From Adiantum capillus-veneris (Eukaryota; Streptophyta; Polypodiopsida; Polypodiales; Pteridaceae), in assembly GCA_014529385.2 (NCBI GenBank), contig CM043968.1, forward strand, positions 124,579,518-124,643,517: a stretch of 64,000 nucleotides of DNA. The letters run 5' to 3'. How positions within the stretch are numbered: the first letter of the stretch is position 1; each line of letters begins with the position of its first letter. Positions 47,198-57,568 of the stretch are shown in pieces. The position numbers and the translations under genes are program-made. Under the pieces are notes generated by a model, which saw only the letters and a program-made list of their open reading frames with translations, was not told where the DNA came from and did no database searches.

Positions 47198-50100
47198 ATG
47201 GCTTCTAGCAGTGAAAGTGGCAATTTGTTGCACATTCGCAAGCTTGAAGGTGCCCATAACTTTGCTATATGGAAGAAGCAATGTTATAATGTGATGTTGC
47301 AGAAGAAACAGGCGAAACCTATTAAGTTACACGGTGTGAAACCGGTTGATATGGAGGTTGAAGAATGGGAAGAAGTGGACGAGTTGGCTCGCTCCACGAT
47401 CATGCTTTCGGTGTCTGACAATTTACTCTTCAATGTAGAGAATGAGCAGACAGCATGGGGCATGTGGAAGCGTTTAGACGAGTTGTATGCACAGCAGAGT
47501 GCTGCCAGTAAAGTGTATTGGCTTAAGAAGCTTATGGATCTCCGCATGAAGGAGGGCACGCACATGTCAGTGCACCTCAATGAATTCAATTCTATTTTCA
47601 GCCAACTGACAGAGCTGAAATTCACGATTGATGAGGAGTTCAAAGCTACTTTTCTGCTATGCACATTGCCCGAGAGTTGGGATGTATTCCGGACAGCTCT
47701 TAGTAACTCAAGTGCGTCACTTAAGTATGCAGATGTAGAGAGTTCTCTCTTGATGGAAGAGATGAACAGGAAGAACACCACAGGTGGGTCTTCTAATGCA
47801 TTGCACTTGAGAGGCAGGTCTCAACAGAGGGAGAAATCTGACAGTAAGGACAGGGCACGCAGCAAATCTCGTAGGAAAGATGTTGTGTGTCATCATTGTG
47901 GAAAGAAAGGGCATTATAAACGGGAATGCTATGAGTGGAAGAAAGAGAAGAACAAGGGTGCTGAAACTGATGCAAAGGACAAGGGAAATGCCAAGAACAG
48001 CACTGTGTTGATTGAAGAAATCAATGTTGCTAGTAGTTGTGACAGTGACAGCAGCACTGATGTACTCAATGCCTCTTCTGTGGATGCATATACCCTTGCT
48101 ATGGGTTTTGATGTGGACATGCATACTTGGATTCTTGATTCAGGTGCCTCCTTTCATGTAACACCTCATAGGGATTGGTTTACACAGTACTCAGGTGAGG
48201 TGCAGGGCACTGTTTATTTGGGAGATAACTATGCATGTGACATTGCAGGTATTGGCAGTGTCCAGTTTTCCTTTGCTGATGGTATGACTTTTGTTTTGCA
48301 CAAAGTGCGCCATGTGCCACAACTCAAGAAGAGTTTGATTAGTACAAGGCAGCTAGATGATGCAAGCTATCACACCACTTTTGGTGATAGCAAGTGGAAA
48401 ATTTGTAAAGGGGCCCGGATTGTAGCCAAGGGTTATAAAGCGGACACTTTGTATCCTTTGCATGTATCTAGTGTGCGTGACCATGTTGTCGCCGTAACCG
48501 AGCAGCCAAGTGTTTCTTTGTGGCATGGCCGGTTGGGACACATGAGTAAAAGAGGAATGAAAACTCTGTCTCGCTGTGGTTATTTGCCGTGTTTGAGGTA
48601 TGCTGATTTTTCTCATTGTGAGCACTGTATTTATGGTAAGCACAGTCAAACACCGCACAAAAGGTCTCTCTCTTTGAAGTCTGATAGGTTAGACTTAGTG
48701 CATTCCGATGTATGTGAAATGCCACAGTTGTCCTTAGGGGGAAAGAAATATTTTGTCTCGTTTATCGATGATGCTACACGTAAGGTGTGGGTGTATCCAA
48801 TACGTGCTAAAAGCGATGTTTTGGATACTTTCAAGAAGTTTCTTGCGTTTGTTGAGAATCAAACTGACAAGAAGCTTAGGTCTTTGCGCTCAGACAATGG
48901 GGGGGAGTATATATCAAAAGCATTTATTGACTTTTGTGCTACTAAAGGTATTAAAAGAGAGCTCACGGCTCCTTTTAATCCCTCTCAGAATGGAGTTGCA
49001 GAGAGGTTGAACCGGACTATCCAAGAGAAAGTTCGGAGTATGCTGTCACATGCTGCATTACCTCATGGTTTTTGGGCAGAAGCTGTGCAAACAGCTATTC
49101 ACTTGATTAATCGCTCACCTAGCAAGGCTTTGGGTGGAAAGGTGCCTGAGGAGGTGTGGTCTGGCAAGCCACCCTCATATGCACATTTAAGAGTGTTTGG
49201 TTGTGAGGCCTATGTTCACATCCGGAGTGAACTGTGCACCAAACTAGAACCAAAGTCTCATAAATGCATTTTCCTAGGATATGGTGAGGATGGTGAAATG
49301 GGGTATAGATTATGGGATCCCGCATTACGGAAAATCATACGCAGCAATGATGTCATCTTCAATGAGAATTGCATGCACAAACAGCCCACAAAGGTCGAGG
49401 AAGTGCGCCGGGTTGTTTTTCGTGAAGATGTTACATATGGACAGCCAAGAAGGCCCAATGTTCAGCAGCCTTTACATGCTGAAAATGGTGCTGAAAATCA
49501 GCCATTAGCTGCTGAAAATCAGCCCCAACAAGTTGCCATTGATGCACCACAGGTAGAGGAACAGGTTGATGCTCCTAGACCGCCCGTTGTTGCGATGCAA
49601 CCGGCTGAACAGCCTGCTGTTTTTGATGGTTTACGGGCTGAAAATCCACCTGTTATGGATCATTGGGTGCGTAGGTCTACTCGGGTGACAAGGCCCCCCG
49701 ATAGATATGAACCGTCTTTGGACTATGTCATGCTTACTGATTGTGGTGAGCCGTCTTGCTATAAAGAGGCTATGCAACGGGAAGACAGTAAGAAATGGTT
49801 CAAAGCAATGGTTTCGGAAATGCAGTCTTTGGAGAAAAACCATACATGGGACTTGGTTGATTTGCCTAAAGGGCATAAGGCTCTGCCATGTAAATGGGTT
49901 TACAAGACCAAGGTCACATCTGATGCTTCTTCTAAGTACAAGGCACGTTTGGTTGCTAAAGGGTACAAGCAAAAGCATGGTGTGGATTTTGATGAGATTT
50001 TTTCTCCTGTTGTAAAGCTTGCCACATTACGTCTTGTTTTAGGCCTGGTTGCTTCTGAAGATATGGAGTTAAAGCAAATGGATGTCAAAACAGCGTTTTT

Positions 50101-51298
50101 GCATGGCGATTTGCTTGAGATTATCTATATGATGCAGCCAGAAGGTTTTGTGTCAAAGGGGCAAGAGAAGAAAGTATGTAAACTCTTGAAGAGCTTGTAT
50201 GGTTTGAAACAGTCTCCCCGTGCATGGTATCATAAGTTTGATACATTCATGAGGTCTCAAGGATACAAAAGAAGTAATTCTGATCACTGTTTGTATATCA
50301 AAACGGCAAGTGATGGATCTCTTCTATTGCTGATTTTGTATGTTGATGACATGCTTATTGCGGGTAACAATGTCACGGAGTTGGATGCACTACAGCAAAG
50401 CTTAAAGAATCGCTTTGACATGAAGGATCTTGGTAATGCTAATCATATTTTGGGCAGGCGTATCTCTCGAGATAGACCTAACAGGCGTCTGTATCTATCT
50501 CAACGAGATTATGTTAATAAGGTGCTCCATCGTTTTCATATGGATGGGGGAAAGGCACTTGGTACTCCGCTGCCTCCATATGTAAAACTGACTGCACATG
50601 ACTGCCCAAACACAGATGATATGCGGGCTGAAATGGCCAAGGTTCCTTATGCATCAGCCGTTGGCAGTTTGATGTATGCTATGGTTGCTACACGTCCGGA
50701 CATTGCATTTGCGATGGGAGTGGTAAGCAGGTACATGAGCAATCCTGGCAAAAAGCATTGGGAAGCAGTGAAGTGTATCTTGAGATACTTGAAAGGCACT
50801 AAAGACTTGTGCATTTGTTTTGGGAAGAGTGAGACATCTGTGCATGGCTTTACAGATGCAGATTTTGCTGGACATCCAGATTGCAGAAAGTCTACCTCTG
50901 GATATGTGTTTACATTCACAGGAGGTGCAGTTTCTTGGATTTCTAGACTGCAAAAATGTGTTGCTTTGTCCACCACTGAGGCTGAGTATGTGGCTGCCAC
51001 TGAGGCATGCAAAGAAGCTTTGTGGCTCATGCGTTTGGTAGAAGAGCTTGGCATTAAGTCACCGGTTCCTGTGCTACACTGTGATAGTCAGAGTGCTATT
51101 ATGCTTGCAAGGAATCCTGTTTTTCATGCCAAGACAAAGCACATAGAGGTGAAGTACCATTTTATCAGGAGTGTGCTTGATGACAAGAGCATTACACTTG
51201 TCAAGGTGCACACAAATGACAATCCTGCAGATCTTTTGACCAAGAGTCTTCCAGCAGAGCGGTTTGCATATTGCCGTCAGATGATGGTTGTTGGATGA
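47198..51298 (+). CDS. Copia gag-pol polyprotein, intact (1366 aa)
   Basis: One frame from ATG 47198 to TGA 51298. Residue positions are approximate. Gag 1-225; CCHC knuckle CHHCGKKGHYKREC at 231; protease WILDSGASFHVTPH at 310; pre-integrase WHGRLGHMSKRGMKTL at 442 with CEHC. Integrase DDE: Asp in LVHSDVCEMP (about 500), Asp in SDNGGEYIS (565), Glu in NGVAERLNRT (600). RT: LPCKWVYKTK (about 893), QMDVKTAFLHGDLLE (about 965), LKQSPRAWYHKF, catalytic LYVDDMLIAGN (1047). RNase H: TDADFAGHPDCRKSTSGY (1218), TTEAEYVAATEACKEA (1260), HCDSQSAIML (1295), NPADLLTKSLP (1342). All catalytic residues I can check are present. The length is normal for a copia polyprotein and the motifs are Tork/Tnt1-like. 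It encodes particle protein, protease, integrase and reverse transcriptase in one chain. The ATG at 47198 (MASSSESGN) is the first in frame. Confidence 0.96.
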   Translation: MASSSESGNLLHIRKLEGAHNFAIWKKQCYNVMLQKKQAKPIKLHGVKPVDMEVEEWEEVDELARSTIMLSVSDNLLFNVENEQTAWGMWKRLDELYAQQSAASKVYWLKKLMDLRMKEGTHMSVHLNEFNSIFSQLTELKFTIDEEFKATFLLCTLPESWDVFRTALSNSSASLKYADVESSLLMEEMNRKNTTGGSSNALHLRGRSQQREKSDSKDRARSKSRRKDVVCHHCGKKGHYKRECYEWKKEKNKGAETDAKDKGNAKNSTVLIEEINVASSCDSDSSTDVLNASSVDAYTLAMGFDVDMHTWILDSGASFHVTPHRDWFTQYSGEVQGTVYLGDNYACDIAGIGSVQFSFADGMTFVLHKVRHVPQLKKSLISTRQLDDASYHTTFGDSKWKICKGARIVAKGYKADTLYPLHVSSVRDHVVAVTEQPSVSLWHGRLGHMSKRGMKTLSRCGYLPCLRYADFSHCEHCIYGKHSQTPHKRSLSLKSDRLDLVHSDVCEMPQLSLGGKKYFVSFIDDATRKVWVYPIRAKSDVLDTFKKFLAFVENQTDKKLRSLRSDNGGEYISKAFIDFCATKGIKRELTAPFNPSQNGVAERLNRTIQEKVRSMLSHAALPHGFWAEAVQTAIHLINRSPSKALGGKVPEEVWSGKPPSYAHLRVFGCEAYVHIRSELCTKLEPKSHKCIFLGYGEDGEMGYRLWDPALRKIIRSNDVIFNENCMHKQPTKVEEVRRVVFREDVTYGQPRRPNVQQPLHAENGAENQPLAAENQPQQVAIDAPQVEEQVDAPRPPVVAMQPAEQPAVFDGLRAENPPVMDHWVRRSTRVTRPPDRYEPSLDYVMLTDCGEPSCYKEAMQREDSKKWFKAMVSEMQSLEKNHTWDLVDLPKGHKALPCKWVYKTKVTSDASSKYKARLVAKGYKQKHGVDFDEIFSPVVKLATLRLVLGLVASEDMELKQMDVKTAFLHGDLLEIIYMMQPEGFVSKGQEKKVCKLLKSLYGLKQSPRAWYHKFDTFMRSQGYKRSNSDHCLYIKTASDGSLLLLILYVDDMLIAGNNVTELDALQQSLKNRFDMKDLGNANHILGRRISRDRPNRRLYLSQRDYVNKVLHRFHMDGGKALGTPLPPYVKLTAHDCPNTDDMRAEMAKVPYASAVGSLMYAMVATRPDIAFAMGVVSRYMSNPGKKHWEAVKCILRYLKGTKDLCICFGKSETSVHGFTDADFAGHPDCRKSTSGYVFTFTGGAVSWISRLQKCVALSTTEAEYVAATEACKEALWLMRLVEELGIKSPVPVLHCDSQSAIMLARNPVFHAKTKHIEVKYHFIRSVLDDKSITLVKVHTNDNPADLLTKSLPAERFAYCRQMMVVG

Positions 51299-51366
51299 GT
51301 AAGTGCATGATCAGCTGTTGTATCATAGTTAGCTGATTCTTTGATCTCCCAAGGTACATTGCCTTT

Positions 51367-51377
51367 AGGTGGGAGGT
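51367..51377 (+). other. Polypurine tract, copia element 3
   Basis: AGGTGGGAGGT immediately before the 3' LTR. Confidence 0.85.
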
Positions 51378-51655
51378 TGTTACGGAATAAAGGCCTAAGT
51401 GCCTTGTACTTATAACTTATAAGTTAAAAAGACTTATAAGTGAGGGGGCCCAAGTGTGAATGGCCCCCTAGTCACTTACTCATATACTCAAATGTGAAGC
51501 CCAAAAATACACCAGCGTGGCTTTTTCCCAAATCAAACGAGCTCTCTCTCTCTCTCACGTTTTCTCTGCGTGAGCATCCTCAGCGCCTCTCTCCCCTTCT
51601 CCTTCACTCTCATTGCATAGGACAGCAAGTGGGCTCTCTCTCCTGCTCCCCCACA
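51378..51655 (+). repeat. 3' LTR of copia element 3
   Basis: 278 bp, TGTTACGG...CCCCCACA. It differs from the 5' LTR by four substitutions (G/C near the start, A/G, A/G, C/A) and no indels. Confidence 0.95.
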
Positions 51656-51660
51656 TTTAT

Positions 51661-52945
51661 GGGCAGGTTCATACTATTTTTAAAATACACAGGCCGCCCA
51701 CTTAATAAGTGGGCAGCCATCTGATAAATAAGGCAACGGATCAGCCAACGTTTTCTCTCTCTCTTTTTCTGGCAGAACAGCAAAAAAAAAGAGGAAAAAA
51801 AAATCCAAAAAAAAAAAAAAAACAGCCGCGATCTCTATGCGAGCAGCTATTCGTGCCCGTGGCTAGGAGCTATAAAAGCATCACATGCCCTCACTCAGAG
51901 GAAAAAGACCAATCTTTGCAAGGAGGAGATGTTGCTGCAGATTTCAGCCGTAAAGAAGACTTTGCCGGTGATGCCCATGGCTGCCCCAAGTGTACCAAAT
52001 GTTGCCAAGACCCAGTGCGCGAGTTCCCTCGCGAAGAAGTGCCTACGGAGCGTGTTTCCATCGCGAGAAGTTGCTGTTTTTCTCTGTTTTCAGCCCATAA
52101 ACGCCGTAGACGGGGCTGATTTACAAGAAGGAACCCGAGAACACACCTCTTTTGTGCGTAAGATTGGAAGAGAGGATTTTCTATGTAGAGATCTCTTCCG
52201 GGAAATTGTTTTTCGAGAACCGAGTTGCGTTTCGAGCATCGAGACTTTGAAGGTAACGATTTTCATGTTATGATCTCTGAGTATTTGATTGCAGGTGTAC
52301 TTCCTCTTCGTGAGGGAGGAGCAGAGGAAGGCATGAGCCTCTGCACGAGAAAAGCGCTCTGAGGAACTAGAGCCAGATCAGCCCAAGGGTTTCGTACCCA
52401 AGTTTGGGAAGCAGATCCACGGATCGAAGAGAGGTAGACTCTCGAGATGTAATCCAGAAGTTGAAATTCCCAAGGGAAGGACTTCGTGTCCAGGAAAGCG
52501 GAGTTAATCTGCAAGAAGAGGACTCTGGAAACAGAGTTAGAAAAGAGTTGCAAGGATGTCATGCCCTGAGTCTGAAGGTGAGATCCAAAGGCGAGAACCT
52601 TGGTTCTCAAGGATTTGGAATAAGGAACGGAAGTTCCTTGGAATAGGGTTTTCCCCTAGGAATCGGAAGCTAAGGCTTCTAGGAACCATCAAGTCTTATT
52701 CTAGAACGAACGTGGTAATACATTCGGTTCAAGTGCTTGTATAGACTTCTCCTCAGTAATAAAGATACTATTACGGGGGGGGGGGGGGACCAGCCCATCT
52801 TCTGGTCCCCAGTACTGTGTCGATCTTCTCACTGTCTATCTTTCTCTCTATCTATTTCTCTCTATATCCTTTGGCTTCAGTAATAAGTGATAGAATCTAT
52901 TTATCCGAATGTATTTTATATTGTTATGCGCTCCCGTTTGTGACA
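51661..52945 (+). repeat. 5' LTR, second part (after nested copia)
   Basis: It continues the host LTR to TGTGACA. It contains the near-palindrome GCCCACTTAATAAGTGGGC (about 51695), A-runs, the TATA box at 51871, a G14 run (52775-52788) and a 9-bp-stem hairpin GGGGACCAG...CTGGTCCCC (52785-52810). It matches 56286-57563 with scattered differences. Confidence 0.9.
51871..51877 (+). promoter_or_regulatory. LTR TATA box
   Basis: TATAAAA in GGAGCTATAAAAGCATCACA; the same sequence occurs in the 3' LTR at 56490. It is likely the core promoter of the long LTR, about 1.07 kb before the LTR end. The placement implies an unusually long R/U5. Confidence 0.6.
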
Positions 52946-52946
52946 G

Positions 52947-52958
52947 TGGTATCAGAGC
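52947..52958 (+). other. tRNA-Met primer-binding site of the large element
   Basis: TGGTATCAGAGC, 1 nt after the LTR end TGTGACA. The corresponding position after the 3' LTR (57564) instead begins the GGCGG flank, confirming the LTR boundary. Confidence 0.92.
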
Positions 52959-53309
52959 ATGGTCTCCTCTCTTTCTCTGTAAAGGAGGACGATTCTGTGA
53001 AGATACGGGAAGAAGCCATGACAAGCCAAGAGAGAAGTAAGCAGGCGGAACCTGAAGTCCTGCAAGGAAAAGCTCGCAGAGTTGGAATTTTTTTTTTCTC
53101 TCTGCAAGAAGTCGACACAAGACTTGGGATTCTCTAAGAAGGCGACAAGAGCATGATGCTCAAGAACCTAGAGAATCCAAGGAGCGGAATGCTCGAGATC
53201 TTTCAGAATCCAGAAAATATCCATGAACGTCAATCCAGAACTATATCCATGAAATCCCGCCATTTCGGGAAGGATATGAAGAAGGTCTCTAGACCTAGGA
53301 ACACTTCCG

Positions 53310-53735
53310 GTCAAGTTTGATACTTTTGACGGATGGGAAGATGTCCCAAAAGCTAACGCTTTCATTCGACAGTTTGAAGTTGCCTTTGCAAGCGGCAATT
53401 TCTGAAAATCGTCGAAGGTGAGGCATGTGACCAAACACCTCAAGGGGAATTGCAAGTACTTGGTGGTATACCAAAGCTTTGCAAGGAACCTACAACAAGA
53501 CTTGGATTCAATTCAAGGCTGAATTTTTCGACAAATTTTTTTCCTCTACACTTTGAGGAAGGCATTCAAGAAGATTGGGATTGGTTTGCCCAATAGGAAC
53601 ATGAGCGAGTCATAGCAAGTAGTGGTTCACTCTTGCCAAGGTAGCTGCATTCTTGATCCTCTCTGAGGAAGGAAAGATGAACAAATTCAACAAAGGACTT
53701 TTGCCCGAATTTTGTAAACCCATCTGCAAGATACT
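53310..53735 (+). pseudogene. Degenerate Ty3-like gag in the large element
   Basis: The plus strand reads VKFDTFDGWEDVPKANAFIR, QFEVAFASGNF, then a stop, HVTKHLKGNCKYL, and after frame changes LAKVAAFLILSEEGKMNKF. The layout (F-G-----A--F---FE-AF, then -LKG-A--W-, then L---EK---F--GL) is that of a retrotransposon gag. Five or more stops or shifts are present. No CCHC, protease, RT or integrase could be identified downstream. Confidence 0.55.
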
Positions 53736-55236
53736 TTGCAGCAGATGGTGGAGTCAGCAATAAAAGTTGAAGTGTACATCTTGATGTACATAGAATACAA
53801 TCCCCGCAATGGGACGAGAACCATTGAACACAGAAACAACGAATTTTTGTTACCTCTCCTTGAAGGATACATTGCTATCCGAAGAAAGTTTGGAGTAAGG
53901 GAATTCAATCTAACTCCTGAATTTTTGACCCTCAAACTTTAAGTGAGAGGAAAGGTCTTTGATCAAAGTTAAATCTTTGAGAAACTCATAAAATGCGTAT
54001 TGCTTTTATGCATGACATATGCACGTGTCTAACCAAGACAATCACTCTCGAGTGTTTATGAGAGTAGGGTTGAGTCAGAACATTGTTTTATACGATGAAC
54101 TGCTTTGCTTAACCATCCGGAAGGTCCATGATTGATCTGGTATCCGGTAGTTCTCCAACAAATTGCCTGCTAGTGCGGGTAGGAAATTATGAAGGAACCA
54201 TTCTGAGCTTTCAAGCAAAGAACAACTTTTATCAAGCTTAAGTACCTTACGAACCAACACTCCCTACCCGGTAAGGGAAGACATGGTAGTGCTTTTCGCA
54301 CAAGTGAATGAACACTCTCTTTATGAGGAAAGGAACAAGCGACGTCTACGGCGTGTGCTCGAGGACTCCAAGGATTAAAATCCTAGTTTATTTGATGAGC
54401 GCGTTTTGCTTAGAAATTGAGCCAAGGGATCGTCAGGTTGAGCGTCTTCGCTATAAGGATCTTACAAAGGGAAGGAAATTTCCCAGGTTTACCTAAACTC
54501 TAACACAGCTTTAAAACTATGTACACCTTTGTGTACATGGATAACACACGAAGATGCAGACCTATGCTAAGGAAATGGACAGGAGTTTGCTATACTCTCT
54601 TGAGCGCCTCTTTGCGCGCAAGGATATTCTGACACGAGAATCTCTATTTGAGATGTGTATGATAGAAGGAATTTGAGTTTCTCTACGGAGAAGAGGTTTT
54701 CTGATGGTCGTTGATCATTGAGTACGCTGTGTGCCTTTACCATTACAGTAGCAACTTTTGGTTGCAGTATATGTTTCTCCATGAGCAGGTCAAGTAGCAT
54801 TTACGCGCTGCTGAAATAAATTCCAACTATTATGTTCGTAAGAATATAGTTCACCAACCGTTTCAAAATGGTAAGAATTACATATGGGAGAACATCCCTG
54901 AGAATCAAAGAGGGCTCGCTCTATTGTGAACGAGGTTTGAACCTACGTTCAGAAAATGCTATGGCTAGAATCCTATCTGCCTGAGATTTTGCAAGGAGTC
55001 ATTGATGCTCGCAAGGTGAATCATTTTTTATGATATTGTAAGGAAGAGACTCTATTGGGCGTCTGAAAAAACTGCTGGTGGTATAATAACTCGCAGGAGG
55101 AAAAGATTGGAAGGAAGTGCGACCATGCAAAAGGAATCTTCGGATTGGAACCGTCCACCTACGTTGAGCGACAGCCCGAAACAAGAACCTTTTTTAATGT
55201 TATCGCAAACTCTGTTTGTGAAAGAAAGACATCGAG
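53736..55236 (+). other. Interior of the large element, unassigned
   Basis: Scattered readable phrases (for example FYDIVRKRLYWASEKTAGG after 55020 and REFNLTPEFLTL near 53900) suggest decayed coding sequence, but I cannot assign a domain. No RT or integrase motif is seen. Confidence 0.4.
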
Positions 55237-55668
55237 CTTAATGCTCTATGACTTGGGCATTCCCTATGTGGGAGGACACAAGAGGTTTAATACCCTCTAG
55301 GCTAACAGCGCAGGATTATGCGCAAGGACAGATACCTAGATTGACTTCTAGGAAGATTATTCTTCTCGAATTTGAGAAGACGGAATCAAGTTAACAGAGT
55401 CTCGGATAACGAAACTTTGGATCATAACAATTGGCCTACCCAAAGCAAAGGCCCGGAATAAGAACTTACTTTGGTAAGGTGGCACAATTTGTCTGCCACA
55501 GGAAGATTCACATGAGCTTAATGCTCTCGACATGCCCTATGCGGGAGGACACAAGAGGTTTAATATCCTCAGGACTAATAGCGCAAGGTTATGCGCAAGG
55601 ACATAGACCTAGATTGATTTCTAGGAGGATTATTCTTCTCGGGATTGAGAAGGTGGAATTGAGTTAAT
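55237..55668 (+). repeat. Diverged tandem duplication inside the large element
   Basis: GCTTAATGCTCT...GGGAGGACACAAGAGGTTTA...TATGCGCAAGGACA...ATTATTCTTCTCG at 55237-55397 recurs at 55514-55668 (period about 275 bp). Divergence is moderate. It lies directly before the truncated 3' LTR. Confidence 0.85.
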
Positions 55669-57563
55669 ACCAAGGAAAAATAATTCTAAATGAATTTTTG
55701 GAATTTTAAGTGAGAGGGTTTTTCTCACTGGAGACATCCGAGTACAGAATATTCCTAGTGCGTCATTCAGAGTAATGACGGGAGCACAATGAAAGGGAAT
55801 ATCTGAAGGCCACCAGGAACGGGTACTTTTGATGCGTCACATCGGATGGGTGACAGGGAGCATCGGGAAGAAGTATCCGACCATCCGGGAACGGACATCT
55901 CTGATGCGTCATAGAATGGGTGACATAGAGCATCGTGAAGGAGATTGTACCGTAAGTTTGGTAGGAAAGGACTAGGTGATGGGTATTCCTGATGCGTCAC
56001 AAGGTGGGTGACGGGTGCATCTGAAAGGGACGGGAGGAAATTCCGAACTGTGTTGGAATTGTGCACAAGGAAAAGCAAGCACTTGAATGAAGATGGGTTC
56101 AGAGAAAACTTTGAGGAAAAACAGATGCTTTCTGAGAAAGCGGGATTGCTTTTCGGGGAAGCAGATGCTTTCCCGCGAGGAAGTCTATGTCTGCATTGCA
56201 ACTGTGCATGTGATTGCATCCAGGGACGCCTGGGAAGTGCTGTGAAAGCATTGTTTTTAACTTATAAGGTTTTATTGAGTTTTTGGGCAGGTTCAGACAA
56301 TTTTTAAAATACGTCGGCCGCCCACTTAATAAGTGGGCAGCCATCTGATAAATAAGGCAACGGATCAGCCAGCGTTTTCTCTCTCTCTTTTTCTGGCAGA
56401 ACAACCCAAAAAAAAAAAAAAAAATCGAAAAAAAAAAAAACCGGCCGCGATCTCTACGCGAGCAGTTATTCGTGCCCGTGGCTAGGAGCTATAAAAGCAT
56501 CACATGCCCTCACTCAGAGGAAAAAGACCAATCTTTGCAAGGAGGAGATGTTGCTACAGATTTCAGCCGTAAAGAAGACGTTGCCGGTGATGCCCATGGC
56601 TGCCCCAAGTGTACCAAATGTTGCCAAGACCCAATGCGCGAGTTCCCTCGCAAAGAAGTGCCTACGGAGCGTGTTTCCATCGCGAGAAGTTGTTGTGTTT
56701 CTCTGTTTTCAGCCCATAAACGTCGTAGATGGGGCTGATTTACAAAAAGGAACCCGAGAACAAACCTCTTCTGTGCGTAAGATTGGAAGAGAGGATTTTC
56801 TATGTAGAGATCTCTTCCGGGGAATTGTTTTTCGAGAACCGAGTTGCGTTTCGAGCATCGAGACTTTGAAGGTAACGATTTTCATGTTATGATCTCTGAG
56901 TATTTGATTGCAGGTGTACTTCCTCTTCGTGAGGGAGGAGCAGAGGAAGGCATGAGCCTCTGCACGAGAAAAGCGCTCTGAGGAACTAGAGCCAGATCAG
57001 CCCAAGGGTTTCGTACCCAAGTTTGGGAAGCAGATCCACGGATCGAAGAGAGGTAGACTCTCGAGATGTAATCCAGAAGTTGAAATTCCCAAGGGAAGGA
57101 CTTCGTGTCCAGGAAAGCGGAGTTAATCTGCAGGAAGAGGACTCTGGAAACAGAGTTAGAAAAGAGTTGTAGGGATGTCATGCCCTGAGTCTGGAAGGTG
57201 AGATCCAGAGGCGAGAACCTTGGTTCTCAAGGATTTGGAATAAGGAACGGAAGTTCCTTGGAATAGGGTTTTCCCCTAGGAATCGGAAGCTAAGGCTTCT
57301 AGGAACCATCAAGTCTTATTCTAGAACGAACGTGGTAATACGTTCTGTTCAAGTGCTTGTATAGACTTCTCCTCACTAATAAAGATACTATTACGAGGGG
57401 GGGGGGACCAGCCCATCTTCTGGTCCCCAGTACTGTGTCGATCTTCTCACTGTCTATCTTTCTCTCTATCTATTTCTCTCTATATCCTTTGGCTTCAGTA
57501 ATAAGTGATAGAATCTATTTATCCGAATGTATTTTATATTGTTACGCGCTCCCGTTTGTGACA
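55669..57563 (+). repeat. 3' LTR of the large element, 5'-truncated
   Basis: It starts at the point equivalent to 45740 of the 5' LTR, missing the first 83 bp and any polypurine tract. It retains the empty site of copia element 3 (about 56280), the TATA box (56490), a G10 run (57397-57406), the hairpin and the TGTGACA end, followed by the TSD GGCGG. Confidence 0.9.
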
Positions 57564-57568
57564 GGCGG

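Larger units (their letters stand above)
46365..51655 (+). mobile_element. Ty1/copia element 3, apparently intact and young
   Basis: A 5,291-bp element with two 278-bp LTRs (46365-46642 and 51378-51655) that differ at 4 positions by my count. It has a 5-bp TSD TTTAT (46360-46364 and 51656-51660), a tRNA-Met primer-binding site, a polypurine tract and one uninterrupted gag-pol frame. It sits in the 5' LTR of the larger element. The uninterrupted site is preserved in the 3' LTR at 56280-56287 (GAGTTTTTGGGCAGG), which proves insertion after the host element. It is transcribed opposite to UMPS. Confidence 0.96.
45657..57563 (+). mobile_element. Large non-autonomous LTR element, host of nested copia
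   Basis: Bounded by the 5-bp TSD GGCGG (45652-45656 and 57564-57568). The 5' LTR (45657-46364 plus 51661-52945, 1,993 bp without its insertion) starts TGTTGCG and ends TGTGACA. It is followed after 1 nt by a tRNA-Met primer-binding site (52947-52958). The 3' LTR (55669-57563) ends identically but lacks its first 83 bp. The 2.7-kb interior has a degenerate Ty3-like gag and no RT, RNase H or integrase. Without the nested copia the element is about 6.6 kb. The long LTRs and missing pol suggest a LARD-like or internally deleted Ty3 derivative. Confidence 0.88.

Noticed and set aside
47284-51054. Minus-strand ORFs opposite the intact copia gene
   Set aside because: They are shadow frames of a long real coding sequence, with no motifs.
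51929-52646. Open frames repeated at 52 kb and 56.5 kb
   Set aside because: They lie inside the two LTR copies of one element; repetition reflects LTR identity, not a gene family.
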